Below are positions 1 through 6,956 of a DNA stretch of 7,914 nt, in pieces. A program made the position numbers and the translations under genes. The stretch's first letter is position 1. Each line of letters begins with the position of its first letter. Location of the stretch: NCBI GenBank assembly GCA_038237055.1, contig JBBRZD010000142.1, positions 1 to 7,914 on the forward strand, in the 5' to 3' direction. This DNA comes from Dokdonella_A sp038237055. Lineage in GTDB: Bacteria > Pseudomonadota > Gammaproteobacteria > Xanthomonadales > Rhodanobacteraceae. The notes under the pieces are model-generated. The model ran no database searches. It had not been told where the DNA came from and worked only from the letters and a program-made list of their open reading frames with translations.

Positions 1-541
1 CCACATTTTCAACTTCGTCGTTTCGAGTGGCCGGCGGCATCTCGACGCCCGCCAAGGCCGGCCAGCGGTTCTCGCAACGCGCCAGACCACTGAAACTCGC
101 AAGCGCACGGCGGAAATTCGGATCGCGACGCCGGTTGCCACGCGCGAAGGTTCCATCCGGATTGCAGACGGCCGCGCCGAGCGCACCGATGCGCACGTCA
201 TCCTGCAAGATGCGCCGTAGTTTCGTCACCGTATCCGCAAGTACTTCGCAGTCGGGATTCAGGAATAGCAGCGCATCGCCGCCAGCCAGCGCTGCGCCGC
301 GATTGCACGCTGGTCCAAAGCCGAGATTTGTATCGTTGTGCACAACCCGCAGGCGTGGATCGGCTACATGCTTCGCAGCAGCCCGCTCGACTTCGCCATC
401 GGTCGACGCGTTGTCGACCAGAACGATTTCGACGCGCGCATCTGAAGCCAGCGCGGAATTGATGCACCGCTGCAGCAACGGTCCGCTATCGGCCGCAACG
501 ACAACGATGCTGGTCAGGCCGGGATTGATGGTGGCGGTCAT
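1..541 (-). CDS. Family 2 glycosyltransferase (rhamnosyltransferase-like), C-terminus beyond window
   Basis: This is the first 180 residues of a GT-A fold, GT2-family glycosyltransferase; the reading frame is open to the left edge. It starts MTATINPGLTSIVVV. It shows the usual GT2 order: first beta strand SIVVVAADSG at residues 11-20, the nucleotide-binding strand EIVLVDNASTDG at 38-49, NLGFGPACNRG at 72-82 (the loop typical of rhamnosyl/galactofuranosyl-transferase-like GT2s) and the metal/nucleotide DxD-like segment LLFLNPDCEV at 91-100. ALGAAVCNPDG at 120-130 fits the strand that follows in this subfamily. The ATG at 541 lies 14 nt after the stop of the preceding gene, with AGGA just upstream (short 3-nt spacing), so it is very likely the last visible gene of the same operon. 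Family knowledge says such enzymes add a deoxyhexose or hexose from an activated nucleotide donor to a lipid-linked glycan at the inner membrane. Donor and acceptor cannot be told from sequence. Confidence 0.9.
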   Translation of the reverse strand, partial: MTATINPGLTSIVVVAADSGPLLQRCINSALASDARVEIVLVDNASTDGEVERAAAKHVADPRLRVVHNDTNLGFGPACNRGAALAGGDALLFLNPDCEVLADTVTKLRRILQDDVRIGALGAAVCNPDGTFARGNRRRDPNFRRALASFSGLARCENRWPALAGVEMPPATRNDEVENV

Positions 542-555
542 CGATCCTGACGAAT

Positions 556-2421
556 TCAAATCGCACCGAGCAGCCGGTCGCCCTGCTCGCGAGCATAGGT
601 CCACAACGCAGGCCACGCATCGTACGCGGTAGCTAGCTGCCCCGTTTCATCGCGCAGCAGCTTTGCACAGGTGGCATTGTCTGCAGTTTCCGGCCAATCG
701 CCCAGTCGCGGCGGATCTTTCGCGATCAACGCACGGCCATTCGCTTCAATGATCGAGCGCACGTCGGCTTGCCAATACACCGGCGCATCCTGCGCACCGT
801 CGTATTGGTTCTGCAGGCGCTCGATGAGGTCAGCGCGCGCATAGGCGAGGTATTCGCGCAGCTGGCGCAGACAGCCGGTCTCGCCCGCCGAGCCGACGTC
901 GCGCAAGTGCGCGGCGAGCAGGCCGAGGCGCTGCGCAGGACTTTCGGCATTGAAATCCGGCAACTGGCGACGCACGAAATCGCTGATGAAATAGTTGAAG
1001 CGTGGCGTGTTCGCGGTCATCGTGCGCGGCGAGCGCTTGCGTTGCGTTTCCTGCACGTGACCGATCGCGACCGGCAGTTCCAGCATCAATGCACGTCGAT
1101 GACACAGCTCGGTCACGCATGAGAACAAGGCATCCTCGCCACGCCCTATCGGGTTTGCGCAAGGCAGCATCACCGTATTGTCGAGTGCGAACGGCGTGAA
1201 CGTCGCTGCCGAGGTCGCGCGCGCCTGACGGTATCCATACCAGAGACTGCCCGCTTCGACATTGCGCAGGTAACTGTCGCGATCACGCACGAATTCGGCG
1301 CGGCTCGCCGCGGGAAGTTGGTACAACCAGATGCCCGACTCGGTACGCGAACTGCCATAGCTGCCATGCTGGGTCGCGAGAATGCGCGCATCACCGCTCA
1401 AATGATCGAGTCGACTCAGCGCCAACCCGCGCAGCGATGTGCGGTCGATTGCGTAACGCGGACTGCTTGCCAGCGTACCCAGGGCGTTGCCGACCGCATC
1501 GAGATGCAGTTCGAATGGATCGCCCTCGACTTCTTCGCCCGCCCCGAGCGCATTTTCCATGTTGCGATGGAAGTGGGTGTAAACCTCCGGCGACGGATTC
1601 GGGTCGAGTCCGCTGCGTGCATCGTCTGGCCGACGCAATGGCAGGCGATGATCGTCGTCGAGCAGGGTGAGTCGCGCACCGGCCGACAACAGTAACGCCA
1701 TGTTCCAGCTGCGCCCGCCGCCGAAGCGGCCCGCTGAATCGGTGCGCAACAGCAAGTGCGGGAGGATCGACGCCGCCTGCGGCACTGCACGGCTAAGTTT
1801 CGCCACTAGGCGTTCGCGTTCGGAGGCGCCAAGATAGGAAAGCTTGCAACCGGTCGCGCGCGCGAACTCACGCAGCAGATCGCGGTGCCGGTTCGCTGCT
1901 TCCGACGTGCTTGAATCGTCGAGCAGCACGTAATGGCGATTGGCGCGGAATCGGCGTTCGTATTCCGCTAGCGAATCGAGCAATCGCGCGAGCTGATCGG
2001 GCCGGTCGCACGCACGGATGAAGACGGCTCGAAGCGGCGCAGGTTCGCGTGCAACCGTGGTCGTCACGCGCTGCAGGAAATCACGATCGGAAACGAGCAG
2101 GCCACGGCTCGTCAGTCCTTCGAGCACGCGCGAGACGCCTTCGCGCTGAGTCTGCAAGCCCGGGATCGTGGCGAGAATTCGAGCGGAATGTTCGTCCAGC
2201 GTGCGAAATTCGCGGCTCTGGTCCAGCGCCTGCAGGACCTGGAAGGTCATCACATGCGTTTCACCGCTGCGCTTGACCTGGAAAATGCATTCACTGTTCG
2301 ACAACGAAGCAACCACGCCGTCTTCGGACGCATACAGGGGCGCATTCGGGTCGACGCGCGGCTGTGCCGGAGTCGCAGCGAAGCTGCCGTAATTGATCTG
2401 GTAGTTGAGATCGGTGCTCAT
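556..2421 (-). CDS. Large GT-A-like glycosyltransferase with N-terminal PqqD/winged-helix-like domain
   Basis: The 621-aa product has no name I recognise. Residues about 28-112 look like a PqqD-type small winged-helix domain: strands around GVVASLSNSECIFQV, then VMTFQVLQAL, a helix with PGLQTQREGVSRVLEGL, and the closing SRGLLVS (105-111). Residues about 132-262 look like a GT-A nucleotide-sugar transferase core: AVFIRACDRPDQLARLLDSL, YVLLDDSSTSE at 164-174, then RSWNMALLL and LTLLDDDHRLP, with an acidic DDD triplet at 255-257 as a candidate metal site. GRGEDALFS at 427-435 resembles the GED acidic motif late in many GT-A enzymes. The remaining C-terminus (about 490-621) looks helical. No signal peptide or membrane segment is evident. 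The ATG at 2421 was chosen: it lies 5 nt beyond the methyltransferase stop. A TTG at 2454 would add 11 residues and overlap that gene. Operon position suggests a role in glycan assembly; the transferase activity is inferred from motifs only. Confidence 0.8.
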   Translation of the reverse strand: MSTDLNYQINYGSFAATPAQPRVDPNAPLYASEDGVVASLSNSECIFQVKRSGETHVMTFQVLQALDQSREFRTLDEHSARILATIPGLQTQREGVSRVLEGLTSRGLLVSDRDFLQRVTTTVAREPAPLRAVFIRACDRPDQLARLLDSLAEYERRFRANRHYVLLDDSSTSEAANRHRDLLREFARATGCKLSYLGASERERLVAKLSRAVPQAASILPHLLLRTDSAGRFGGGRSWNMALLLSAGARLTLLDDDHRLPLRRPDDARSGLDPNPSPEVYTHFHRNMENALGAGEEVEGDPFELHLDAVGNALGTLASSPRYAIDRTSLRGLALSRLDHLSGDARILATQHGSYGSSRTESGIWLYQLPAASRAEFVRDRDSYLRNVEAGSLWYGYRQARATSAATFTPFALDNTVMLPCANPIGRGEDALFSCVTELCHRRALMLELPVAIGHVQETQRKRSPRTMTANTPRFNYFISDFVRRQLPDFNAESPAQRLGLLAAHLRDVGSAGETGCLRQLREYLAYARADLIERLQNQYDGAQDAPVYWQADVRSIIEANGRALIAKDPPRLGDWPETADNATCAKLLRDETGQLATAYDAWPALWTYAREQGDRLLGAI

Positions 2422-2426
2422 TGGCT

Positions 2427-3335
2427 CTATGACTTGCTTCGCCACCAGCGCCAATCGCGGCGTTGTGGCGGATTGTTTGGGATGGATATCGATGACGCGT
2501 TTTCGCGCAACCGCTGCACTTCGGCTTCGAGCTCGGCGATGCGCGCGCCGGCACTCATGTTCTTGCGAATTTCGTGATTGTAATGCGTGTACACCGATTC
2601 CTCGCGATCACCGAACAGGGAAATCCCGGGCAGGCTATCCGGCAATTCGTGTTGTGAGCACACGGCGATGTAATACATCGGTTCGTAGTCGAAACCGGAA
2701 ACCAGTGAATTGCCAGCGTCGTTCGCAGTACAGACTTCGACACGAAAACCGTCCGATTGCAACGCCCATAACGCGGACTGGAACAGCAACTTCTGCCCGT
2801 ACAGACGCACATGCGGAAAATGCGGAGCCAGCAGCGCGAGCAGTTCCTCGCGATACAGCTCGCGCACGTGGAACTCGTTGCGGAACCCGGCAAGCTCGCT
2901 GTAGGTGCGCTTGTCTGGCGACGAAATCAGCAACACGCCCTCCGTATCGAGGACGCGCGCGAATCCGGCGAGCAATTGCTCCTGCGCTACCAAGTGTTCC
3001 AGCGTCTCGAACGAGACAACGAGATCGAAGGCGCGGTCCGCGAACGGCAGCGCGGTCGCATCGGCGTGTTCGTAACGCAAGCGCGGCGTCGCCGCGTATC
3101 GCGCGCGCGCATGTGCGATGGATTTTTCATCGATATCGACGCCAACGACGTCCGCTGCCGCGTCCGCCAGCAAGGCCGATCCGTAACCCTCGCCGCACGC
3201 CGCATCAAGAACGCGCTTGCCAGCGGCGAATCCGCGCGCGAAGGCATAGCGGTGCCAGTGCTCGTACCAGATTTCGCGGACGCATTCGGGCGTGAAGCGT
3301 TCGCCGGTAAACGCTAGCGCGTCATCGTCGCTCAT
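2427..3335 (-). CDS. Class I SAM-dependent methyltransferase with C-terminal coiled coil
   Basis: The 302-aa product is a Rossmann-fold methyltransferase. Motif I, LDAACGEGYG, is at residues 43-52; the acidic residue expected to hold the SAM ribose is in GVDID (65-69); ADATALPF (91-98) is the motif II/III region; FDLVVSFETLEHL (103-115) is typical of the Methyltransf_11/UbiE-like group. NEFHVRELYREELLALL (153-169) followed by LYGQK matches methyltransferases often found in O-antigen clusters. Residues about 262-280 (ARIAELEAEVQRLRENA) form a short predicted coiled coil, and the tail ends in an aromatic, basic stretch (RRDWRWWRSKS), which could touch membrane or partner proteins. The ATG at 3335 overlaps the stop of the upstream Wzt gene in an ATGA, implying translational coupling; a TTG at 3368 would need a longer overlap. 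The likely substrate is a sugar of the exported glycan, possibly its non-reducing end; this is inference from context. Confidence 0.9.
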   Translation of the reverse strand: MSDDDALAFTGERFTPECVREIWYEHWHRYAFARGFAAGKRVLDAACGEGYGSALLADAAADVVGVDIDEKSIAHARARYAATPRLRYEHADATALPFADRAFDLVVSFETLEHLVAQEQLLAGFARVLDTEGVLLISSPDKRTYSELAGFRNEFHVRELYREELLALLAPHFPHVRLYGQKLLFQSALWALQSDGFRVEVCTANDAGNSLVSGFDYEPMYYIAVCSQHELPDSLPGISLFGDREESVYTHYNHEIRKNMSAGARIAELEAEVQRLRENASSISIPNNPPQRRDWRWWRSKS

Positions 3336-4537
3336 GGCGTCCCGGCGCCCGTCGGCACGTCGTTCCAACGGTGGGGGAGTCGCACGAGGCCCAATTCACG
3401 CGAAGTGCCGCGCACGATCAGGCTGCGCTCCATCGTGTCGAACACGCGTACACCCTCTGAGTCCATCGGATGCACGCGCACCATGTAGCTGCCTGGCAGC
3501 AAGGCCAGACTCCCGAATTCGATTTCGCTGAGATATTCATCGGCGTCGACGCGATGCGGTACGCAGCCGTCCATGTCGGTGCTGACGCCATACACCGGAG
3601 TGCCGTCGACACGCACGACGCCGACAGCCACGTTCGGCACGCGACCGTCGCGCGAGTGGATGCGCGCGCGCACGTGCAGCGTATCGCCGGCATCCAGCAT
3701 CAGCGCGTTCATCGATGGCGAGCCATTGAGGGAGACGTCGATCACGCTGAACTCCAGCGCCCCGCGCCCGGCTTCGCGCTTTTCCAGCATCGGCGCCGAT
3801 TTTCGCTCGTGATGAGCGAGGTAGGCCTGTGTAACATCGAACACGTCACCGTTCATCGCTATCGCGCCATCACGCAGCCAGCAGGCGTGACGGCACAGCT
3901 TCTGCACATGGTACATGCTGTGCGAAACGAGGATCAGGGTGCCGCCACCGGCGAGATAGTCCTTGATCCATTGCACGCATTTCTTCTGGAATGATTCGTC
4001 GCCGACGGCCAATACTTCGTCGGTCACAAGCAGATCGGGTTTCAACGCAGCGACCACCGCAAAACCAAGCCGCACGACCATGCCCGAGGAATAGTGCTTG
4101 ACCGGTTCGTCGATGTAGTCGCCGATGTCGGCGAAGGCAATGATTTCAGGTAGCCGTTTTCGCAGCTCCGCACCGCCAAGGCCGTGCAGTGCCGCGGACA
4201 TTGCGACGTTGTCGCGCCCGCTGTATTCCGGGTGGAATCCGGCGCCGAGTTCCAGCAGCGCGCCGATTTCACCGTTCACCCGCACGCTGCCGGTAGTCGG
4301 CGTCAGCACACCGGTGATGAGTTTCAGCAAGGTCGATTTGCCGGCGCCGTTTTCGCCGATCAAACCGAGCGATTCGCCGCGGCGGATTTCCAGGTTCACG
4401 TCGTGCAGCACACTGATGCGATCGCGATCGACACCACGGAACAGCAGGCGACCGAGCGCGCGCAGGCGATCGCTGCTGCGATGGACTTTGGGATAGGCCT
4501 TGCCGAGGTTGCGTGCTTCGACCAGCAGATCACTCAC
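3332..4537 (-). CDS. wzt: Polysaccharide ABC exporter ATPase with carbohydrate-binding C-terminal domain (Wzt type)
   Basis: This is the 401-aa ATPase subunit of an O-antigen/capsule-type ABC exporter. Residues about 1-245 are the nucleotide-binding domain: Walker A GENGAGKS at 61-68, EIGALLELGAGFHPEYSGRDN in the Q-loop region as in Wzt/TagH relatives, signature YSSGM at 149-153, Walker B with DE at 173-174 inside LLVTDEVLAVGDE, and the switch histidine in LVSHSM (H206). Residues about 255-395 match the Wzt C-terminal beta-sandwich: DVSLNGSPS, AGDTLHVRARI, VAVGVVRVDGTPVYG, IEFGSLALLPGSYMVRVH and FDTMERSLIVRG. In characterised Wzt proteins this domain recognises the completed or capped glycan. 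The GTG start at 4537 is chosen because it overlaps the permease stop in GTGA and has GAGGA 6 nt upstream. A TTG at 4579 would overlap the permease by 46 nt. It acts on the cytoplasmic face of the inner membrane with the neighbouring permease. Confidence 0.96.
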   Translation of the reverse strand: MSDLLVEARNLGKAYPKVHRSSDRLRALGRLLFRGVDRDRISVLHDVNLEIRRGESLGLIGENGAGKSTLLKLITGVLTPTTGSVRVNGEIGALLELGAGFHPEYSGRDNVAMSAALHGLGGAELRKRLPEIIAFADIGDYIDEPVKHYSSGMVVRLGFAVVAALKPDLLVTDEVLAVGDESFQKKCVQWIKDYLAGGGTLILVSHSMYHVQKLCRHACWLRDGAIAMNGDVFDVTQAYLAHHERKSAPMLEKREAGRGALEFSVIDVSLNGSPSMNALMLDAGDTLHVRARIHSRDGRVPNVAVGVVRVDGTPVYGVSTDMDGCVPHRVDADEYLSEIEFGSLALLPGSYMVRVHPMDSEGVRVFDTMERSLIVRGTSRELGLVRLPHRWNDVPTGAGTP

Positions 4538-5304
4538 AGGAAGTCCTCGAAATGCGGATCGAGCCGCCGGAACAGCCAATGACCGAACAACAGGACCAGC
4601 ATAGCCACCAACACGGCGACGCCCAGGCGCAGGAAGTCGAACACTCCGTAGTCGAGCAGAAAAGCACGAAACGATTCCGCATAAAACGTGAAGGGATTGA
4701 AATCAAGTAGTGCGCGGAAGCGGTCTGGAAGTTGCGCGCGATCGTAGTAGACCGGCGCGCCGAACATCAGCAACGGCAGCAACTGTCCGAGCGCCTGCAC
4801 AAGGTCGCGAACAAACACTTGCACCGAAGCACATATCAGTGCAACGCCGAGCGCGAGTGCGAACAACGGCACGTACAAGAGAACAGCAGGCAATAGTCCG
4901 GCCCAGAGCACGCCTTGGCCGCCAATACCCAGCACCGCGACGATCGCGACGAATCCGACAAGATTGATCGCAAAGCTGGTACCGACGCTTGCCAGTACCA
5001 GGATCTCTCGCGGCAATGCGACTTTTCCAATCAAGGCAGCGTTTTCCTGCAGTGCCGTTGTCGCACGCAAAACGCCGTCGGAAAACGCCAACCATGGCCA
5101 CAGCGCGGTGGCGAGGAAGGGAACGTAACCAAACGAGACGTCGCCGGGAATGCGCGCCTTGAATACGTAGACAAAGACGAAGCTCGTGATCGCGAGCTGC
5201 AGCAGTGGCTGGATCAGTGCCCACAGTCCGCCGGAAAAACTGCCCGCAAAGCGATTGCGCAGTTCGCGCGCGAAGAAGCGCAGGGTCAGCGAGACGGCGG
5301 ACAT
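4534..5304 (-). CDS. wzm: Polysaccharide ABC exporter permease (Wzm type, ABC-2 family)
   Basis: The 256-aa product is the membrane subunit that pairs with the adjacent ATPase to move a lipid-linked polysaccharide across the inner membrane. It has the usual length and layout of the ABC-2 family: an amphipathic N-terminus (FFARELRNRFAGSFSG), then about six hydrophobic segments near residues 27-48, 60-80, 104-127, 131-157, 170-188 and 223-245. The family region VRDLVQALGQLLPLLMFGAPVYYD (165-188) and FNPFTFYAESFR (202-213) are well conserved in Wzm/TagG-like permeases. The ATG at 5304 is the only start available: reading upstream in frame meets a TGA at 5362-5364 with no ATG, GTG or TTG in between. 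I see no strong Shine-Dalgarno in front of it. It is the first gene of the left-hand operon and is coupled to the ATPase gene by a 4-bp overlap. Confidence 0.95.
   Translation of the reverse strand: MSAVSLTLRFFARELRNRFAGSFSGGLWALIQPLLQLAITSFVFVYVFKARIPGDVSFGYVPFLATALWPWLAFSDGVLRATTALQENAALIGKVALPREILVLASVGTSFAINLVGFVAIVAVLGIGGQGVLWAGLLPAVLLYVPLFALALGVALICASVQVFVRDLVQALGQLLPLLMFGAPVYYDRAQLPDRFRALLDFNPFTFYAESFRAFLLDYGVFDFLRLGVAVLVAMLVLLFGHWLFRRLDPHFEDFL
4538..4548 (-). promoter_or_regulatory. Ribosome binding site of the Wzt gene
   Basis: GAGGA (4544-4548 on the minus strand) sits 6 nt before the GTG at 4537, inside the last codons of the permease gene. It decides the GTG start over the longer TTG alternative. 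Confidence 0.75.
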
Positions 5305-5637
5305 GGAATTATTGGCAGTCTCATAGGAGATTCTGACTCGATGGTTGCTCGCATGTGCTGCTCAGTGCGCGCTGCCATAGTTTCCCACCAACCGTTTTGC
5401 AGTGTTTCGACGTGAAGTGGCGTGGCGTCACTCTTGCCTTGCGTAGAACCCCAATTTCTTCGCGCCATGCCGGAACGACTCACGGGCAGGTCAGACAATC
5501 TTCCGCAGGTCACATGAAAAAACGGACATAGCGTCACGATGAGGTAACGCGAATAGGTTGAGCTCAACGCGCAATGTTATTACGCACGGTCGCGGCGGCG
5601 GCGAATTCTTCACGCAGCTGCAGCGTTCCGACAACTA
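5305..5637. other. Intergenic region before the polysaccharide operon
   Basis: This 333-bp stretch separates the parvulin-like gene from the permease. It is visibly less GC-rich than the operon. It must hold the operon's promoter unless transcription reads through from the parvulin-like gene; I found no clear -35/-10 pair and no hairpin-plus-T-run terminator. A minus-strand reading frame (ATG at 5468, end at 5286, 60 aa) runs through part of it and overlaps the permease start by 19 bp, but it has no ribosome binding site or recognisable motif. It contains the palindrome at 5557-5568. Confidence 0.6.
5557..5568. promoter_or_regulatory. Perfect 12-bp palindrome, possible operator
   Basis: GTTGAGCTCAAC reads the same on both strands and lies between the end of the parvulin-like gene and the start of the exporter operon, about 250 bp before the permease ATG. 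A dimeric regulator site is possible. With one copy and no spacer it may equally be chance. Confidence 0.25.
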
Positions 5638-6597
5638 CTATTTAAGTGGAGTCGGCTTGCTTTCCGCGCCTGGGATGGGCGCGACCTTGCCGTAACGATC
5701 GCGCAGTGAGGCGACGAGCGCGGGATCAGCGTTCATGGCCAGATTGCGCAGCTCGTCCGTGTGCTCCCTGACCGCCTTGTCGACGAACTCGGCTTTCAAC
5801 TGCGCAACGATGGCGTCCTTGACCTCATCGAAGCTGCTCTGCAGATCCGGCGTGCGCTCGATCAATTTCATGACATGCAAGTCAGCAGGCGTCGAAACGA
5901 CGGGCGAAATATCACCGGGCTTGGTCAGCGCCTTGGCCGCCTCGGCAAATTCCGGTGCGTACTTCCCCCTTTCGCCAACGTTCTCCAGCAAGCCTTGGCT
6001 GGTCGACTTGCCTGGATCGTCTGAATATTTTTCGATCAACGCATCGAATTGTTCAGGATGCGCCACGGCCTCTTTTTCTACGGCATCCGCGATGACCTTC
6101 GCTTCTTCTGGGCTACGCGACTGCGTTGAAATCATCACATCCTTGACGGTCAGCATCCCAACCTTAAGGTAGTTTTCCGTGGACGCCTGATATTTTTCTT
6201 TTGCAAGTTCGCTCATATCCGGCACTTTGACTTCTGCCCTGAAGTGCTCCATGCGCAGCTTGGCCAAGGTTTCATCCGTCGCTGGAGAAGATCCGCTTGT
6301 TACGTCCGGATCACGATCCAGGCCCGCCTTGCGCGCCTCGGCAGCGAGCTGCTTCTGCATCAGCAAATTGGTAATGACGCCTTCAATGCGCGTGGGGCTA
6401 TTGAAGAAACCAGGCCGCTGCGCCGGTGGTATGTGCTCTGCGAATGCATCCAGATCGGCGAAGGTAACGGATACTCCGCCTTGCGTTGCGATCACAGCGC
6501 CGGGCTTGGCTTGGGCGACATCCTGTGCAATTGCTGAGGCAGAAGCGCCACCAGCGATCAACGCTAAAGAAATGAGAGTGCGTTTGATGCACAGCAT
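5638..6597 (-). CDS. Secreted parvulin-type peptidyl-prolyl isomerase/chaperone (PpiC/SurA-like)
   Basis: The 319-aa product begins with a signal peptide: basic KR at residues 5-6, hydrophobic TLISLALIAGGASASAIA, likely cleavage near AIA-QD at 24-25, with no lipobox Cys, so it is predicted to be soluble in the periplasm. Residues about 31-140 resemble the helical SurA/PrsA N-terminal region, including a segment typical of these chaperones (IEGVITNLLMQKQLAAEARKAG). Residues about 150-246 match a PpiC rotamase domain: EEAKVIADAV, FDALIEKYSDDPG (184-196), APEFAEAAKAL and LHVMKLIER. The histidine usual in the first strand (the xHIL motif) is replaced: VKDVMI puts Asp153 there, while the late His241 is present. 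The glycine-rich GGDLGW-like loop is also degenerate. A chaperone role without strong isomerase activity is therefore possible. The ATG at 6597 has GGAG 11 nt upstream and opens directly on the signal peptide. A TTG at 6828 would bury the signal peptide 77 residues inside the protein. Confidence 0.88.
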   Translation of the reverse strand: MLCIKRTLISLALIAGGASASAIAQDVAQAKPGAVIATQGGVSVTFADLDAFAEHIPPAQRPGFFNSPTRIEGVITNLLMQKQLAAEARKAGLDRDPDVTSGSSPATDETLAKLRMEHFRAEVKVPDMSELAKEKYQASTENYLKVGMLTVKDVMISTQSRSPEEAKVIADAVEKEAVAHPEQFDALIEKYSDDPGKSTSQGLLENVGERGKYAPEFAEAAKALTKPGDISPVVSTPADLHVMKLIERTPDLQSSFDEVKDAIVAQLKAEFVDKAVREHTDELRNLAMNADPALVASLRDRYGKVAPIPGAESKPTPLK

Positions 6598-6956
6598 GGG
6601 AAGCGCTTCTCCATAGATTTTGCGAACCGGATGGCGCGCGCAGGTGGTGGCTGATATCGCCGCCGATGACTCAGAAATACAACAGAGCAGCATCGTTGCC
6701 GCATGCAGACTCTCACTGCGGGCACGCTTTCGGCAATCATCCCTTCGAAAGAAAATTAGTCTGGGACGGAATAGCTTCAGACACCAATTAATGCTGCTTT
6801 CGACAGAAACTTGTCTCGATGTTTCCACTTGCTAAGATCATCAACGAAACAACTTCATCAGCCGCAGACTCGAAGCTCGTTTGTTACTTACGAGCCTCGA
6901 GCCATTTTGCAGAGCTCGACCACCAATTGTATTGATGTGATGGTAAAGGCTACCTA
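6598..6956. other. Intergenic region between the Ig-repeat gene and the parvulin-like gene
   Basis: This 359-bp stretch is lower in GC than the flanking genes. It holds a strong hairpin (6867-6903) shortly after the Ig-repeat gene stop, and near 6600-6615 the ribosome binding site of the parvulin-like gene. The promoter for that gene should lie here if the hairpin ends upstream transcription, but I see no clear sigma-70 match. No supportable gene is present. Confidence 0.6.
6867..6903. terminator. Strong hairpin 3' of the Ig-repeat gene, possible terminator
   Basis: On the minus strand GGCTCGAGGCTCGT and ACGAGCTTCGAGTC pair as a 14-bp stem with two G-U wobbles around the 9-nt loop AAGTAACAA. 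It starts 54 nt after the stop of the Ig-repeat gene. There is no T-run after it on the minus strand; on the plus strand a short TTTT follows the stem. It may be a weak or bidirectional terminator, or a 3' mRNA-stabilising structure. Confidence 0.45.

Noticed and set aside
27..632. Plus-strand open frame of 201 codons over the GT2 gene
   Set aside because: It is Arg/Ser/Ala-rich with no motifs and lies opposite a clear glycosyltransferase frame that is open to the window edge.
2422..2454. Upstream TTG start of the 621-aa protein
   Set aside because: It would overlap the methyltransferase by 28 bp, whereas the ATG at 2421 follows its stop by 5 nt.
2405..3295. Long plus-strand open frame of 296 codons antisense to the methyltransferase
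   Set aside because: It is extremely Arg/Ala-rich without domain pattern, as expected for the mirror frame of a GC-rich gene; the minus-strand frame has clear methyltransferase motifs.
3336..3368. Upstream TTG start of the methyltransferase
   Set aside because: The ATG at 3335 in an ATGA overlap is a standard coupled start; the extra 11 residues are Arg-rich and uninformative.
4538..4579. Upstream TTG start of the Wzt gene
   Set aside because: The GTG at 4537 has a good GAGGA site and a coupled GTGA overlap, and homologues usually begin close to the LLVEARNLGKAY strand.
5286..5567. Minus-strand open frame of up to 93 codons between the parvulin-like gene and the permease
   Set aside because: The longest form needs a TTG start, the ATG at 5468 has no ribosome binding site, it overlaps the permease start, and the product shows no recognisable motif. 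A small gene is not excluded.
6598..6828. Upstream TTG extension of the parvulin-like protein by 77 residues
   Set aside because: It would bury an evident signal peptide inside the protein; the ATG at 6597 with an upstream GGAG explains the gene better.
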